DNA of 9,817 nucleotides from Lachnospiraceae bacterium. Lineage in GTDB: Bacteria; Bacillota; Clostridia; Lachnospirales; Lachnospiraceae. The position numbers and the translations under genes were made by a program. The DNA lies in contig JAGAEH010000211.1 of NCBI GenBank assembly GCA_017613225.1, positions 1 through 9,817 of the forward strand, given 5' to 3'. The notes beneath the pieces are model-generated. The model saw only the letters and a program-made list of their open reading frames with translations. It ran no database searches and was not told where the DNA came from. This document shows, in pieces, positions 1 through 6,936 of this stretch (position 1 is its first letter; each line of letters begins with the position of its first letter).

Positions 1-1658
1 CCACGGCGGCACCTACCAAGGAGGCTCAGGAGAGCCAGACGGCTGCCACCAAGGCCCAGGAGAAGACGGAACCCGCCGAGACGGAGACGGAAGCGCAGAC
101 GGAGCCCGAGGCTCCTATAGAGCTTTCCGACAATTTGAACGATTTCACCTTCAAGCTGGACGACGTGGTCTATCAGCTGCCCTTCTCCCTGTCAAAGCTG
201 ACGGAAAACGGCTGGACCATCTCTGCCTCCGGCGTCACCGACCAGAGTGAAGTGGAAGCCGGCAGCGAGGAGGTCTTCACCATGGCGAGGAACGGCGCGG
301 AGATCACGGTCACCGCAGTCAATCTGGATAAGGAAGCCAAGGCCATGGCGGACTGCAAGATCGGCAGCGTTGAAGTGGAACAGGGCGACATTCTGGATGC
401 CGGCCGCTTCTGCGTGGCCAAGGGCATCACGGTGTTCTCGTCGGAAAACGAGGTGGCCGAGGCCTTCGGCAAGGGCGCCGGGCTGTCCACTTACAATAAT
501 TACAGGAAGCTGACCTACGGCTTTGCCGAGGGTCATTACACCTGCTTTGAGTTCTATCAGGATTCCGAAAAATACAACACCGTGACAGTGGTGAATTACC
601 CTGCCGGCAAGCAGGCCGAACGGCTCACGGAACTGTCGGACGATCTGGAGGACTACACCTTCAAGCTGGACGACGTGGTCTATCAGCTGCCCTTTGCATT
701 CCCCGAGCTGACCGCGGGCGGCTGGACGATCTCCACCAAGGGCACTTCGGACCAGACCAAGGTAAAAGGAAACAGCGACATGTATCTGGAGGTGTCGAAG
801 AACGGGGCTACGGTGACGGTCTACGCGGTCAACGCAAGCGGCAGCGCACGCCCTCTGGGAGAGTGCCTGATCGGCGGCATCGAGATCCTGCAGAACGAGT
901 TCCAGGACGCCAGCCGCTTCTGCACTTCGAAGGGGATCACGCTGTCTTCCACGGAGAACGAGATCATATCGGCCTTCGGCGAGAGCGAAGACGTCAATGA
1001 ATATTCACAGTACAAGGTGATCAACTACGCGGGGAAATACAGCAGGAACCGCGTCAGCTTCATGGTCTACGAAAAAGATACGAAATTCAACCGGGTCAAG
1101 ATGTTCAATTACCCGACGGAGCCGGAGTATACCGAGACGGTGGAGGAGGTGCCGGAGTACCTGGCATCCTATGCCGCGCCGGCCGCGCTGGGAGACGCGC
1201 TGTTCTCCGGCATCCTGGAGCTGGACGGAGCCCTCTACCAGCTGCCCGCGCCGGTCAGCGAGTTCCTGAACAACGGCTGGGAGTTCTACTCCAAGCCCGG
1301 CTTCCTGGTGACAGGCGGAACGGATTCGGTCACGCTGTGCAAGGGGGAGCAGAAGTTCAACGCGAGGGTGATGAATTTCTCGGAGGTCCAGACTCTGACG
1401 GAGAACTGCGCGGTGTCTGAGATCGACGCGGACGCGAAGACGCTGGGCAGCTGCAGACTGCCCCAGGGCGTGGAATTCGGCACGGCAAAAACCGCGGTGG
1501 ACGCGCTTTCCACCGAGTTCTACACCAATGAATACAGTGATTATTATTACTACAATACGATGGACAAAGAGACGAACGTGAGCCTGGGGATCCGCATCGG
1601 AAAGGAATCCCAGAAGATCGAGCTCATCCGTCTGGAACACACGGACTGGAATTACTGA
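1..1658 (+). CDS. Probably exported protein with three tandem repeat domains (5' end outside window)
   Basis: The frame is open from the left edge (first full codon at position 3), so the true start lies upstream; the TTG at 135 is an internal codon with no reason to be a start. The first 40 or so visible residues are a low-complexity Thr/Glu/Ala/Gln linker, typical of the spacer between a membrane anchor or signal peptide and an extracellular domain. Then come three related domains of 150-170 residues. Each begins with a strand of the type FTFKLDDVVYQLP, continues with a NGWTIS-like motif, and has a later RFCxxKGITxxSxENE..AFG segment; copy 3 is the most divergent (LELDGALYQLP, NNGWEFYS, PQGVEFGTAKTAVDAL). 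The protein is acidic with many aromatic residues. I do not recognise a named family. A cell-surface or lipoprotein role is inferred from the linker and repeat design only. The 3' end overlaps the convergent channel gene by 7 nt. Confidence 0.85.
   Translation, partial: TAAPTKEAQESQTAATKAQEKTEPAETETEAQTEPEAPIELSDNLNDFTFKLDDVVYQLPFSLSKLTENGWTISASGVTDQSEVEAGSEEVFTMARNGAEITVTAVNLDKEAKAMADCKIGSVEVEQGDILDAGRFCVAKGITVFSSENEVAEAFGKGAGLSTYNNYRKLTYGFAEGHYTCFEFYQDSEKYNTVTVVNYPAGKQAERLTELSDDLEDYTFKLDDVVYQLPFAFPELTAGGWTISTKGTSDQTKVKGNSDMYLEVSKNGATVTVYAVNASGSARPLGECLIGGIEILQNEFQDASRFCTSKGITLSSTENEIISAFGESEDVNEYSQYKVINYAGKYSRNRVSFMVYEKDTKFNRVKMFNYPTEPEYTETVEEVPEYLASYAAPAALGDALFSGILELDGALYQLPAPVSEFLNNGWEFYSKPGFLVTGGTDSVTLCKGEQKFNARVMNFSEVQTLTENCAVSEIDADAKTLGSCRLPQGVEFGTAKTAVDALSTEFYTNEYSDYYYYNTMDKETNVSLGIRIGKESQKIELIRLEHTDWNY
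141..1655 (+). repeat. Three in-frame copies of one protein domain
   Basis: Copies run roughly 141-602, 651-1115 and 1203-1655. Copies 1 and 2 are offset by exactly 510 nt (170 codons) and share a perfect 39-nt match at 146-184 and 656-694. Both contain the RFC..KGIT..SENE block and end in an NYP motif (codons at 594-602 and 1107-1115). Copy 3 starts 555 nt after copy 2, keeps only the LxLDxxxYQLP core and a weaker second half, and lacks the NYP ending. The pattern fits an old triplication plus a more recent duplication or gene conversion between copies 1 and 2. Confidence 0.8.
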
Positions 1659-3232
1659 TCCGCGTCTTTTCCTGCCAGCTCTTTCAAAAGCTTCCAGGCA
1701 TAGTCATCCTTCGCCTGATCTTCGGGGGAGAGCACATCAAACGGTACCAGCAGAGGGTGGTGCCGTTTTTTGTTGTCCCGGACGGCGTCATACTGCCAGT
1801 TGTTCAGCAGATGGAAGCGGGTCCAGCGCTCGTGTTCCATGCGGCGGCAAAGATCGCGGAGAGGTTCCTCCAGGGCGTCGAAGGCAGCGGCGGCTTTCCC
1901 GCACTGTTCGGGTGACAGGGTCCCGTCCGCTTCGGGGCCCAGCAGGTAGCGGATCTTGACGGTCAGATGGTCGGCGCTGGCCAGGTTGGAGCGCCTGGTA
2001 AAGCTGCTGAGCTTGCCCCAGGGATCGCCGGTGCCCGTGCTGTCGCAGTACATCTTGTGCAGCTTGCGGGCAGTGGCGTCCAGCTGGGTCCGCAGCACCA
2101 GCTCCGGGGTGTAGGTCTCCTTCAGGTTGCCGAAGACCACGGCGCCGGCAAAAGGCGCGGAGAGCCTGGCGTAGACGGTGCCCTTCAGCGGGAAGTGCCG
2201 CAGAAGCTGCGCGGTGATGTCGGTGGTCTCCTGCTCGGTGCCGCAGCAGACGATGATGCGGTCCGCGGCGGCCAGCAGTTCCCGGGAGGAATTCCAGGGC
2301 TGCTTGGAAAAATGCAGGGAATCAAAGGTATCATCCTTGCTGCCCACGGTGACCACCTGGTCCAGATAGGGGTGGTTACGGCGGAAGTTGTCATAGTCGC
2401 CGAAGACGACGTAGGACATGCGGCTGTATGCGTCCACTACGTTGTTCTGCAGCGCCTGTAGCAGCAGGGCTTCCGCGGCGGATCCGCTGCCGATCAGGAT
2501 GATCTTTTCCGTGACGGTCAGCACGGGATACTGCTGCCAGTAGCGCCTGGCCATGCAGCTTTCTTCGTCGAAGAGGGTCAGGTTTTCGGGGATCTGCTCC
2601 GGCTCGTGGTCGGTGCGGCAGCAGATGCTGCAGGGAAGATCCTTCAGCTCCTCCGCCAGCATGTCGTTTTTGCGGGGGTCGTCGCTCAGGCAGACCACCG
2701 TCGTGTCCCCGCGTTCCTTATGAAAGCTCACCAGCTCGCGGGGGGACATGGGAAGGGAGAGAGTCAGCTTGCCGGACTCCGATGACCCGAAGGAGGCAGG
2801 AGCCTCCGTGCCGGGGGCGGAAAACAGCAGAACGGCCTGGGGCTGTTCCGCGCGCAGATTCTCCGCCAGGGCTCTGGCGGAGGGGTTGTCCTCCGTAAAG
2901 ACGTACCAGGGGCGTCTGCGCAGGGAGCGCAGATGCTGCAGCCAGAACTTGCCCCGCATCATCGAGACGATCATTCCGACCAGGAAGACCAATAAGCCCA
3001 GACTCATCAGCTGGAAAACGGCGCCTATGACCCTGCCTGCCGCGGTGACGGGGTAGGTGTCGCCGTAGCCGACGGTGGTCAGGGTGGTCAGGCTGTACCA
3101 GATCGCGGTGGGGATACTGGTGATCGTGGCGTCCGGCGCGCCTTTTTCCACCAGCTGCAGCAGATAGATCAGCAGCAGATAGAGCAGGACGGCGCCTGCG
3201 GCGATCAGGGCTTTGCGGCTTTTATCATTCAT
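1652..3232 (-). CDS. Two-TM potassium channel with Rossmann/RCK-like region and C-terminal RyR domain
   Basis: This 526-residue protein starts with a hydrophobic helix (residues 8-28), a pore loop with the classic K+ selectivity filter T53-V-G-Y-G-D58, and a second helix (67-92), which is the Ion_trans_2 arrangement. The cytoplasmic part has a degenerate Rossmann-like segment (about 107-235) and a second one with the nucleotide-binding glycine motif IILIGSGSAAE (244-254), as in TrkA-N/RCK domains. A linker motif FTRRSNLASADHL (411-423) leads into a RyR-type domain (about 460-518) with EHERW (466-470), W479, a KRHHPLLVPFD stretch (489-499) and KDDYAW (508-513). Start choice: ATG at 3232 with AAAGAGG six bases upstream. 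The start overlaps the upstream gene's stop by 8 nt (ATGAATGA), so translation is probably coupled. Likely role: K+ flux across the cytoplasmic membrane, gated by a cytoplasmic ligand. Ion selectivity follows from the filter; the ligand is unknown. The stop overlaps the end of the + strand gene. Confidence 0.9.
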   Translation of the reverse strand: MNDKSRKALIAAGAVLLYLLLIYLLQLVEKGAPDATITSIPTAIWYSLTTLTTVGYGDTYPVTAAGRVIGAVFQLMSLGLLVFLVGMIVSMMRGKFWLQHLRSLRRRPWYVFTEDNPSARALAENLRAEQPQAVLLFSAPGTEAPASFGSSESGKLTLSLPMSPRELVSFHKERGDTTVVCLSDDPRKNDMLAEELKDLPCSICCRTDHEPEQIPENLTLFDEESCMARRYWQQYPVLTVTEKIILIGSGSAAEALLLQALQNNVVDAYSRMSYVVFGDYDNFRRNHPYLDQVVTVGSKDDTFDSLHFSKQPWNSSRELLAAADRIIVCCGTEQETTDITAQLLRHFPLKGTVYARLSAPFAGAVVFGNLKETYTPELVLRTQLDATARKLHKMYCDSTGTGDPWGKLSSFTRRSNLASADHLTVKIRYLLGPEADGTLSPEQCGKAAAAFDALEEPLRDLCRRMEHERWTRFHLLNNWQYDAVRDNKKRHHPLLVPFDVLSPEDQAKDDYAWKLLKELAGKDADQ

Positions 3233-5087
3233 GGGAGACCTCTTTCAGCATGTGGGGGATCATGCGGACGTTGTCCAGATCCATCGCCTTGTAATCTTTC
3301 TTTGTTCCGGTGATTTTTTCTTCGCGTTCCGCCAGCGCATCCAGTTCGTCCCAGTCCACCAGGCATGCGTGCATTTTGGCCGACATGTCCTTGGTGATGC
3401 GCAGCGGTTTTTCTCCCGCGGCCAGCTGTTTCTTATATTGCATCGCGCGGTCGTCAAAGACATCCTCCGGCATGGGGCGGAAGCCCATGCAGTAGTGGAA
3501 AGCGCACCAGCGCTTGTGTTCCATCTCGCCCAGGTTCTCCATCACTTCGGCGGAAGGCTGCCAGGAGCCATCCATGGCCTGTTCCCTTGTGGCGCCGCTG
3601 GCGGTCAGAAATACGTCCAGGAAGTCCGCGCTGGCCCGGCAGCTGATGCGGCTGAAATAGTCGCAGTCCGCCCAGTCCTCATCGACGGTACGGCCTTCCG
3701 AAAGATGGTACTGGTGATTCAGCACCTTGGCCATGGCATCCATGCGGCCGGCGTGGAGGACGTCGACGTTGAAGAGGCTGGAGATCTGAGGGAGGCCGGT
3801 GGCCTCGTCCAGTTTCGAAATGCCCTGGACGGAGCACTGCACCACCGGGAAGCTGCAGCCCCTGGAGGACAGGAAGGCGGTCAGGTCACGGGTGATCTCC
3901 GCGTTTTCCTTGGGGCTTCCGGTGCAGACCGCCACGTAGTTCAGACGGCGGCAGCATTCGTTCAGCCGATTGTAGAAGGACACGCTGCGGGCGTTGTCGT
4001 CGATGAATTCGATCTTGTACTTCTCCTCCAGGGCGGGGTAGCGGCTAAAGAAAGGACCGGACAGTTCCGTATATTTCATGGCCACCACCGTGGCCTTGAA
4101 TTCGCTGCCCGCGAACTGGGCATTCATCAGCAGGCTGCGCAGAACTGCCTGTCCCGTGGCGCCGAAGCCGATCACGATGCACTCGAAGTCTTCCGTGGCG
4201 CGGCCTGTCTCCGTGTCGAAAAGCATGCTCTTATAGGGAGGATAGTAGGTGGTCAGCATGCGGGCGATCAGTTCCGGGCGGTTGACGGCCAGCACCGAGC
4301 CGTAGCCGTAGCATTCCTCGGAGGCCTGAAGGGTCTCGCCCACCGCGGCGTCGTTGGTCAGGACCGTCAGCGTCGTCTGGGAGGGCTCAATGCCCCGCGC
4401 CTGCAGGATGTCCCGCAGGGCGGCCGCGTAGCGCATGTTCTTTTCGTTATCCGCTGACAGGCAGTAGAAATAGAAGTGCCGCTTGCCGGGACGGATGCCC
4501 AGCTTCCGCAGAAGCGAAGGGGCGGGCCCCTTGGCGGCGTCGTCGTTCAGCATCAGACATTCCATGTGCATCACCTGGGAGGCAAAGGCTTCGCCGCCCC
4601 CGGCATCCACCATCACGGTGACGTTTTCTTTCACCAGCTGTTCCGCGAAATCCACGGTGTCGGCATTGACGCCGTAGACCAGGTTCAGGTCGCCCCGGTG
4701 CACCAGCAGCAGGTTCAGCGTGCGGATCATGTTGGAACCGATGCCCACCAGAACGGCGCTGGCGGTGCAGTAGAGGGCCAGAAGATGGATGGCGTAGATC
4801 AGGATCTGCATGCCGTCCGTGGCAAGCAGCGGCACGGCGCTGATGGCGCTGATCTCGTTGCGTCCCAGGAACATGCAGAAGACGGAGAACAGGGTGCGGA
4901 CGACGGTGCGCAGGGTGCCGCCGTAAAGCACATAGTAGCCGTAGCCGTACACGCCCATGCCGCAGACGGCGACGAACAGCAGGATCGTCCCCGTGATGCG
5001 GGAGATGAATTTCGGCTTAAAACCCAGCGTTATCAGCAGCAGCATGAACAGCACTGCGGCCAGGATATATATGACGGCAAAAGTCAT
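3225..5087 (-). CDS. Multi-pass membrane protein with two Rossmann/TrkA-N-like domains and divergent RyR domain
   Basis: This 620-residue protein is the first gene of the operon. Hydrophobic segments lie at about 3-23, 31-55, 62-75 and 93-117; the third is short. No TVGYGD-type filter is present. Cytoplasmic Rossmann-like segments begin at LNLVYGVNADTVDFAEQL (134-151) and CIVIGFGATGQAVLRSLL (303-320), the latter with a clean GxGxxG motif. The C-terminal part mirrors the downstream channel: FSRISCRASADFL (478-490) matches its FTRRSNLASADHL, EMEHKRW (521-527) matches EHERW, and HACLVDWDEL (573-582) matches the HHPLLVPFDVL stretch. This RyR-like domain has about 24 extra residues between W527 and H573, and MGF replaces NNW. 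Start: ATG at 5087 with GGAGGA six bases upstream. It is inferred to be the sensor or regulatory partner of the channel. A TrkA-like NAD-binding transporter subunit is the alternative reading. Confidence 0.85.
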   Translation of the reverse strand: MTFAVIYILAAVLFMLLLITLGFKPKFISRITGTILLFVAVCGMGVYGYGYYVLYGGTLRTVVRTLFSVFCMFLGRNEISAISAVPLLATDGMQILIYAIHLLALYCTASAVLVGIGSNMIRTLNLLLVHRGDLNLVYGVNADTVDFAEQLVKENVTVMVDAGGGEAFASQVMHMECLMLNDDAAKGPAPSLLRKLGIRPGKRHFYFYCLSADNEKNMRYAAALRDILQARGIEPSQTTLTVLTNDAAVGETLQASEECYGYGSVLAVNRPELIARMLTTYYPPYKSMLFDTETGRATEDFECIVIGFGATGQAVLRSLLMNAQFAGSEFKATVVAMKYTELSGPFFSRYPALEEKYKIEFIDDNARSVSFYNRLNECCRRLNYVAVCTGSPKENAEITRDLTAFLSSRGCSFPVVQCSVQGISKLDEATGLPQISSLFNVDVLHAGRMDAMAKVLNHQYHLSEGRTVDEDWADCDYFSRISCRASADFLDVFLTASGATREQAMDGSWQPSAEVMENLGEMEHKRWCAFHYCMGFRPMPEDVFDDRAMQYKKQLAAGEKPLRITKDMSAKMHACLVDWDELDALAEREEKITGTKKDYKAMDLDNVRMIPHMLKEVSHE

Positions 5088-5123
5088 GACAGTCCTCCGT
5101 GCAAATGCTCATAATTAAAAATT

Positions 5124-5132
5124 ATTTTATCA
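5124..5132 (-). promoter_or_regulatory. Candidate extended -10 promoter for the channel operon
   Basis: Read on the minus strand this is TGATAAAAT, that is TGn followed by TAAAAT, about 37 bases before the start codon at 5087. No good -35 box lies 17-18 bases further upstream (TAGCGT or ATAGCG). It overlaps the -35 box of the opposing + strand promoter, so the two may compete. Confidence 0.4.
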
Positions 5133-5156
5133 CATTTACGCCGCGTACGCTATAAT
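5127..5156 (+). promoter_or_regulatory. Promoter of the aminotransferase gene
   Basis: A perfect TATAAT is at 5151-5156, with TTATCA at 5127-5132 as a 4/6 -35 box and an 18-base spacer. The -10 is 62 bases before the ATG at 5219. The region is AT-rich within GC-rich surroundings. Confidence 0.6.
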
Positions 5157-5218
5157 GAATATGCAGAGGCGCGCAAACCTGCCCAAAAGCGGAATGAAAG
5201 AGGAAACGGAGGGACATC

Positions 5219-6418
5219 ATGCCGAAGCTGAGTGAAAGAGTAGGAACGTTTACCGATTCGGTGATCCGGAGAATGACGCGGATCAGCGATGAAGTCGGCG
5301 CCATCAACCTGTCCCAGGGCTTTCCGGATTTCGATCCGCCGGCGGCGCTGACGGACGCGCTGGAGAGGGTGGCCCATGAGGGCCCTCACCAGTATTCCGT
5401 GACCTTCGGCGCGCCGAACCTGCGGCAGGCCCTGGCGAAAAAACAGGGGAAGGCCATCGGCCGGACCATCGACCCGGATAAGGAGGTGGTGGTGACCTGC
5501 GGCAGCACCGAGGCCATGATGTGCGCCATGATGACCATCTGCAATCCGGGGGACAGGGTGATCGTGTTTTCGCCCTTCTACGAAAACTACGGAGCCGACG
5601 CGATCCTGTCCGGCGCCGAGCCCATCTACGTGCCCCTGGTGCCGCCGGAATATGATTTCGACCTGGGGCTGATCGAAGAAGGCTTCAAACAGGGGGCGAA
5701 GGCTATCATCATCTGCAACCCTTCCAACCCCTGCGGCAAGGTCTTCACACGGAAAGAGCTGGAAGACATCGCCGAACTGGTGCTGCGCTACGACGCCTTC
5801 GCGGTGACGGACGAGGTCTACGAGCACATGGTCTACGCGCCGCACCGGCACGTCTGCATCGCCTCGCTGCCTGGCATGATTGAGCACACCATCACCTGCA
5901 ACTCCCTGTCCAAGACCTTCTCCGTCACCGGCTGGCGTCTGGGCTACCTGATGGGGCCGGAAGAGGTGGTGGAAGGGGCCAAAAAGGTGCATGATTTCCT
6001 GACGGTAGGCGCGCCGGCGCCCCTGCAGGAGTCGGCCTGCGCCGGTCTGGCGCTGCCCGACAGCTACTACGAGGATCTGCTGGCTCTGTATACCGAAAAG
6101 CGTAACTATTTCTGCGCCGGTCTGGACCGGATCGGCTTAAAGCACAACGTGCCCCAGGGGACCTATTTCGTGATGGTGGACATCTCCGACTTCCTGGCGC
6201 TGCCCCGGTTCGCGGGCTGGACGGACCTGGCCTTCTGCGAGTGGATGATCAAAAACATCGGCGTGGCCGCGGTGCCCGGTTCCAGCTTTTTCAGGGAACC
6301 GGTGAACCACCTGATCCGCCTGCACTTTGCCCGGTCGAAGGAGACCCTGGACGAGTCGCTGCGGAGGCTGGGGAAACTGGCAGCGTTGCTGGAGGAGAAA
6401 AATAATGGAACGGTATGA
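5219..6418 (+). CDS. Class I/II PLP-dependent aminotransferase
   Basis: This 399-residue protein has the full fold-type I aminotransferase signature set. Near the N-terminus is NLSQGFPDFD (30-39), as in the kynurenine/methionine-type (YbdL-like) branch. The cofactor site has the NPSNPCGK motif with N170, then TDEVYE with D198 and Y201, and the Schiff-base lysine K232 in SLSKTFSVTGWRLGY, with phosphate-binding R240. R367 in LIRLHFA is the expected substrate carboxylate-binding arginine. It is a cytoplasmic enzyme that moves an amino group between an amino acid and a 2-oxo acid; the exact substrate cannot be read from sequence. The length is normal for the family. Start: ATG at 5219 with GGAGGG five bases upstream. 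It is the first gene of a two-gene unit, with the small downstream gene starting inside its 3' end. Confidence 0.93.
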   Translation: MPKLSERVGTFTDSVIRRMTRISDEVGAINLSQGFPDFDPPAALTDALERVAHEGPHQYSVTFGAPNLRQALAKKQGKAIGRTIDPDKEVVVTCGSTEAMMCAMMTICNPGDRVIVFSPFYENYGADAILSGAEPIYVPLVPPEYDFDLGLIEEGFKQGAKAIIICNPSNPCGKVFTRKELEDIAELVLRYDAFAVTDEVYEHMVYAPHRHVCIASLPGMIEHTITCNSLSKTFSVTGWRLGYLMGPEEVVEGAKKVHDFLTVGAPAPLQESACAGLALPDSYYEDLLALYTEKRNYFCAGLDRIGLKHNVPQGTYFVMVDISDFLALPRFAGWTDLAFCEWMIKNIGVAAVPGSSFFREPVNHLIRLHFARSKETLDESLRRLGKLAALLEEKNNGTV

Positions 6419-6737
6419 AGGATCAATACCGGCAAAAGAAGCGTCTTCTTCCCGCGCCGACTGGGCCAAAGCCAGGGACGCCCTGGTTGCAGAGACGGAG
6501 GCCCTGGGCTATCCGCCCGAGCTGGGTCTGCTGCTGGCGAAGGAGCTGGGAAGCCCCAAGGCCATGCACCGGCTCACCGTCTGGCTGCATGAAGTGAAGC
6601 CGAAAAGCGAGGAGGAGATCGCGGACGAGCTGCTGGCCATCAAGAGCGACGTGGACTCCTGGCGGGAGAAGAAGGCGGCCAGACAGGCCAATGCCAGGGT
6701 CAACGAGCTAAAGTATTTTGGATTGGATGAAGAGTGA
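6405..6737 (+). CDS. Small helical protein of unknown function, coupled to the aminotransferase
   Basis: This is a 110-residue reading frame. I start it at ATG 6405, which has GGAGGAG about eight bases upstream (6391-6397); the frame stays open further upstream inside the aminotransferase gene, but without a comparable start. It overlaps the last 14 nt of that gene, which suggests translational coupling. The protein is soluble, charged and predicted mostly helical, with ELGLLLAKELGSPKAMHRLTVWL-type amphipathic segments (split here at about residues 45-67) and a Lys/Arg/Glu-rich C-terminal half that could be coiled coil. It has no signal peptide, membrane helix or cysteine motif. I do not recognise the family. 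Its position suggests a job linked to the aminotransferase, but nothing in the sequence proves that. Confidence 0.75.
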   Translation: MERYEGSIPAKEASSSRADWAKARDALVAETEALGYPPELGLLLAKELGSPKAMHRLTVWLHEVKPKSEEEIADELLAIKSDVDSWREKKAARQANARVNELKYFGLDEE

Positions 6738-6743
6738 GCAGAC

Positions 6744-6830
6744 CAGCACATAAGGGACGGTCCTTTTGTGCTGATGACATAAGGGACGGTCCTTTTGTGT
6801 TGACGACAGAAAGGCCGTCCTTTTCGCATC
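6744..6830. repeat. Three tandem copies of a 29-nt palindromic repeat (REP-like)
   Basis: Copies start at 6748, 6777 and 6806, exactly 29 nt apart. The first two share 23 identical bases containing AAGGGACGGTCCTTTTGTG. The third is degenerate (AAAGGCCGTCCTTTTCGC). Copy 1 forms a near-perfect hairpin, CAGCACA at 6744-6750 pairing with TGTGCTG at 6767-6773 and an inner AAGG/CCTT stem. The sequence style resembles the GGGACGGTCC-type dispersed palindromes I recall in Clostridia, some near IS200-like (RAYT) transposases; no such gene is present here. The hairpins may also end transcription of the aminotransferase unit, but the T tracts are short. Confidence 0.7.
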
Positions 6831-6861
6831 CGGAATATTTATCCGTCATACTTATTTATTA

Positions 6862-6890
6862 TTGACATTTTCCCCGAATAGTAGTATCGT
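6862..6890 (+). promoter_or_regulatory. Promoter of the amino-acid dehydrogenase gene
   Basis: There is a perfect -35 TTGACA at 6862-6867, a 17-base spacer and TATCGT (4/6) at 6885-6890. It lies 46 bases before the ATG at 6937. The AT-rich block around it (6836-6920) stands out from the GC-rich coding sequence. Confidence 0.7.
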
Positions 6891-6896
6891 CAATGA

Positions 6897-6916
6897 AAAT
6901 TTATGCAAATTTATGC
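6897..6916 (+). repeat. Perfect 10-nt tandem repeat in the dehydrogenase leader
   Basis: AAATTTATGC occurs twice head to tail (6897-6906, 6907-6916), from just after the -10 box to six bases before the AGGAGGGG ribosome binding site. One helical turn separates the copies, so this could be an operator bound by a regulator; that is inference only. Confidence 0.5.
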
Positions 6917-6936
6917 TGATCAGGAGGGGTAACATC

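Noticed and set aside
3213..4457. Long plus-strand open frame opposite the RyR membrane protein gene
   Set aside because: It is a shadow of the GC-rich minus-strand gene, rich in His/Val/Gly/Arg, with no RBS or recognisable domain.
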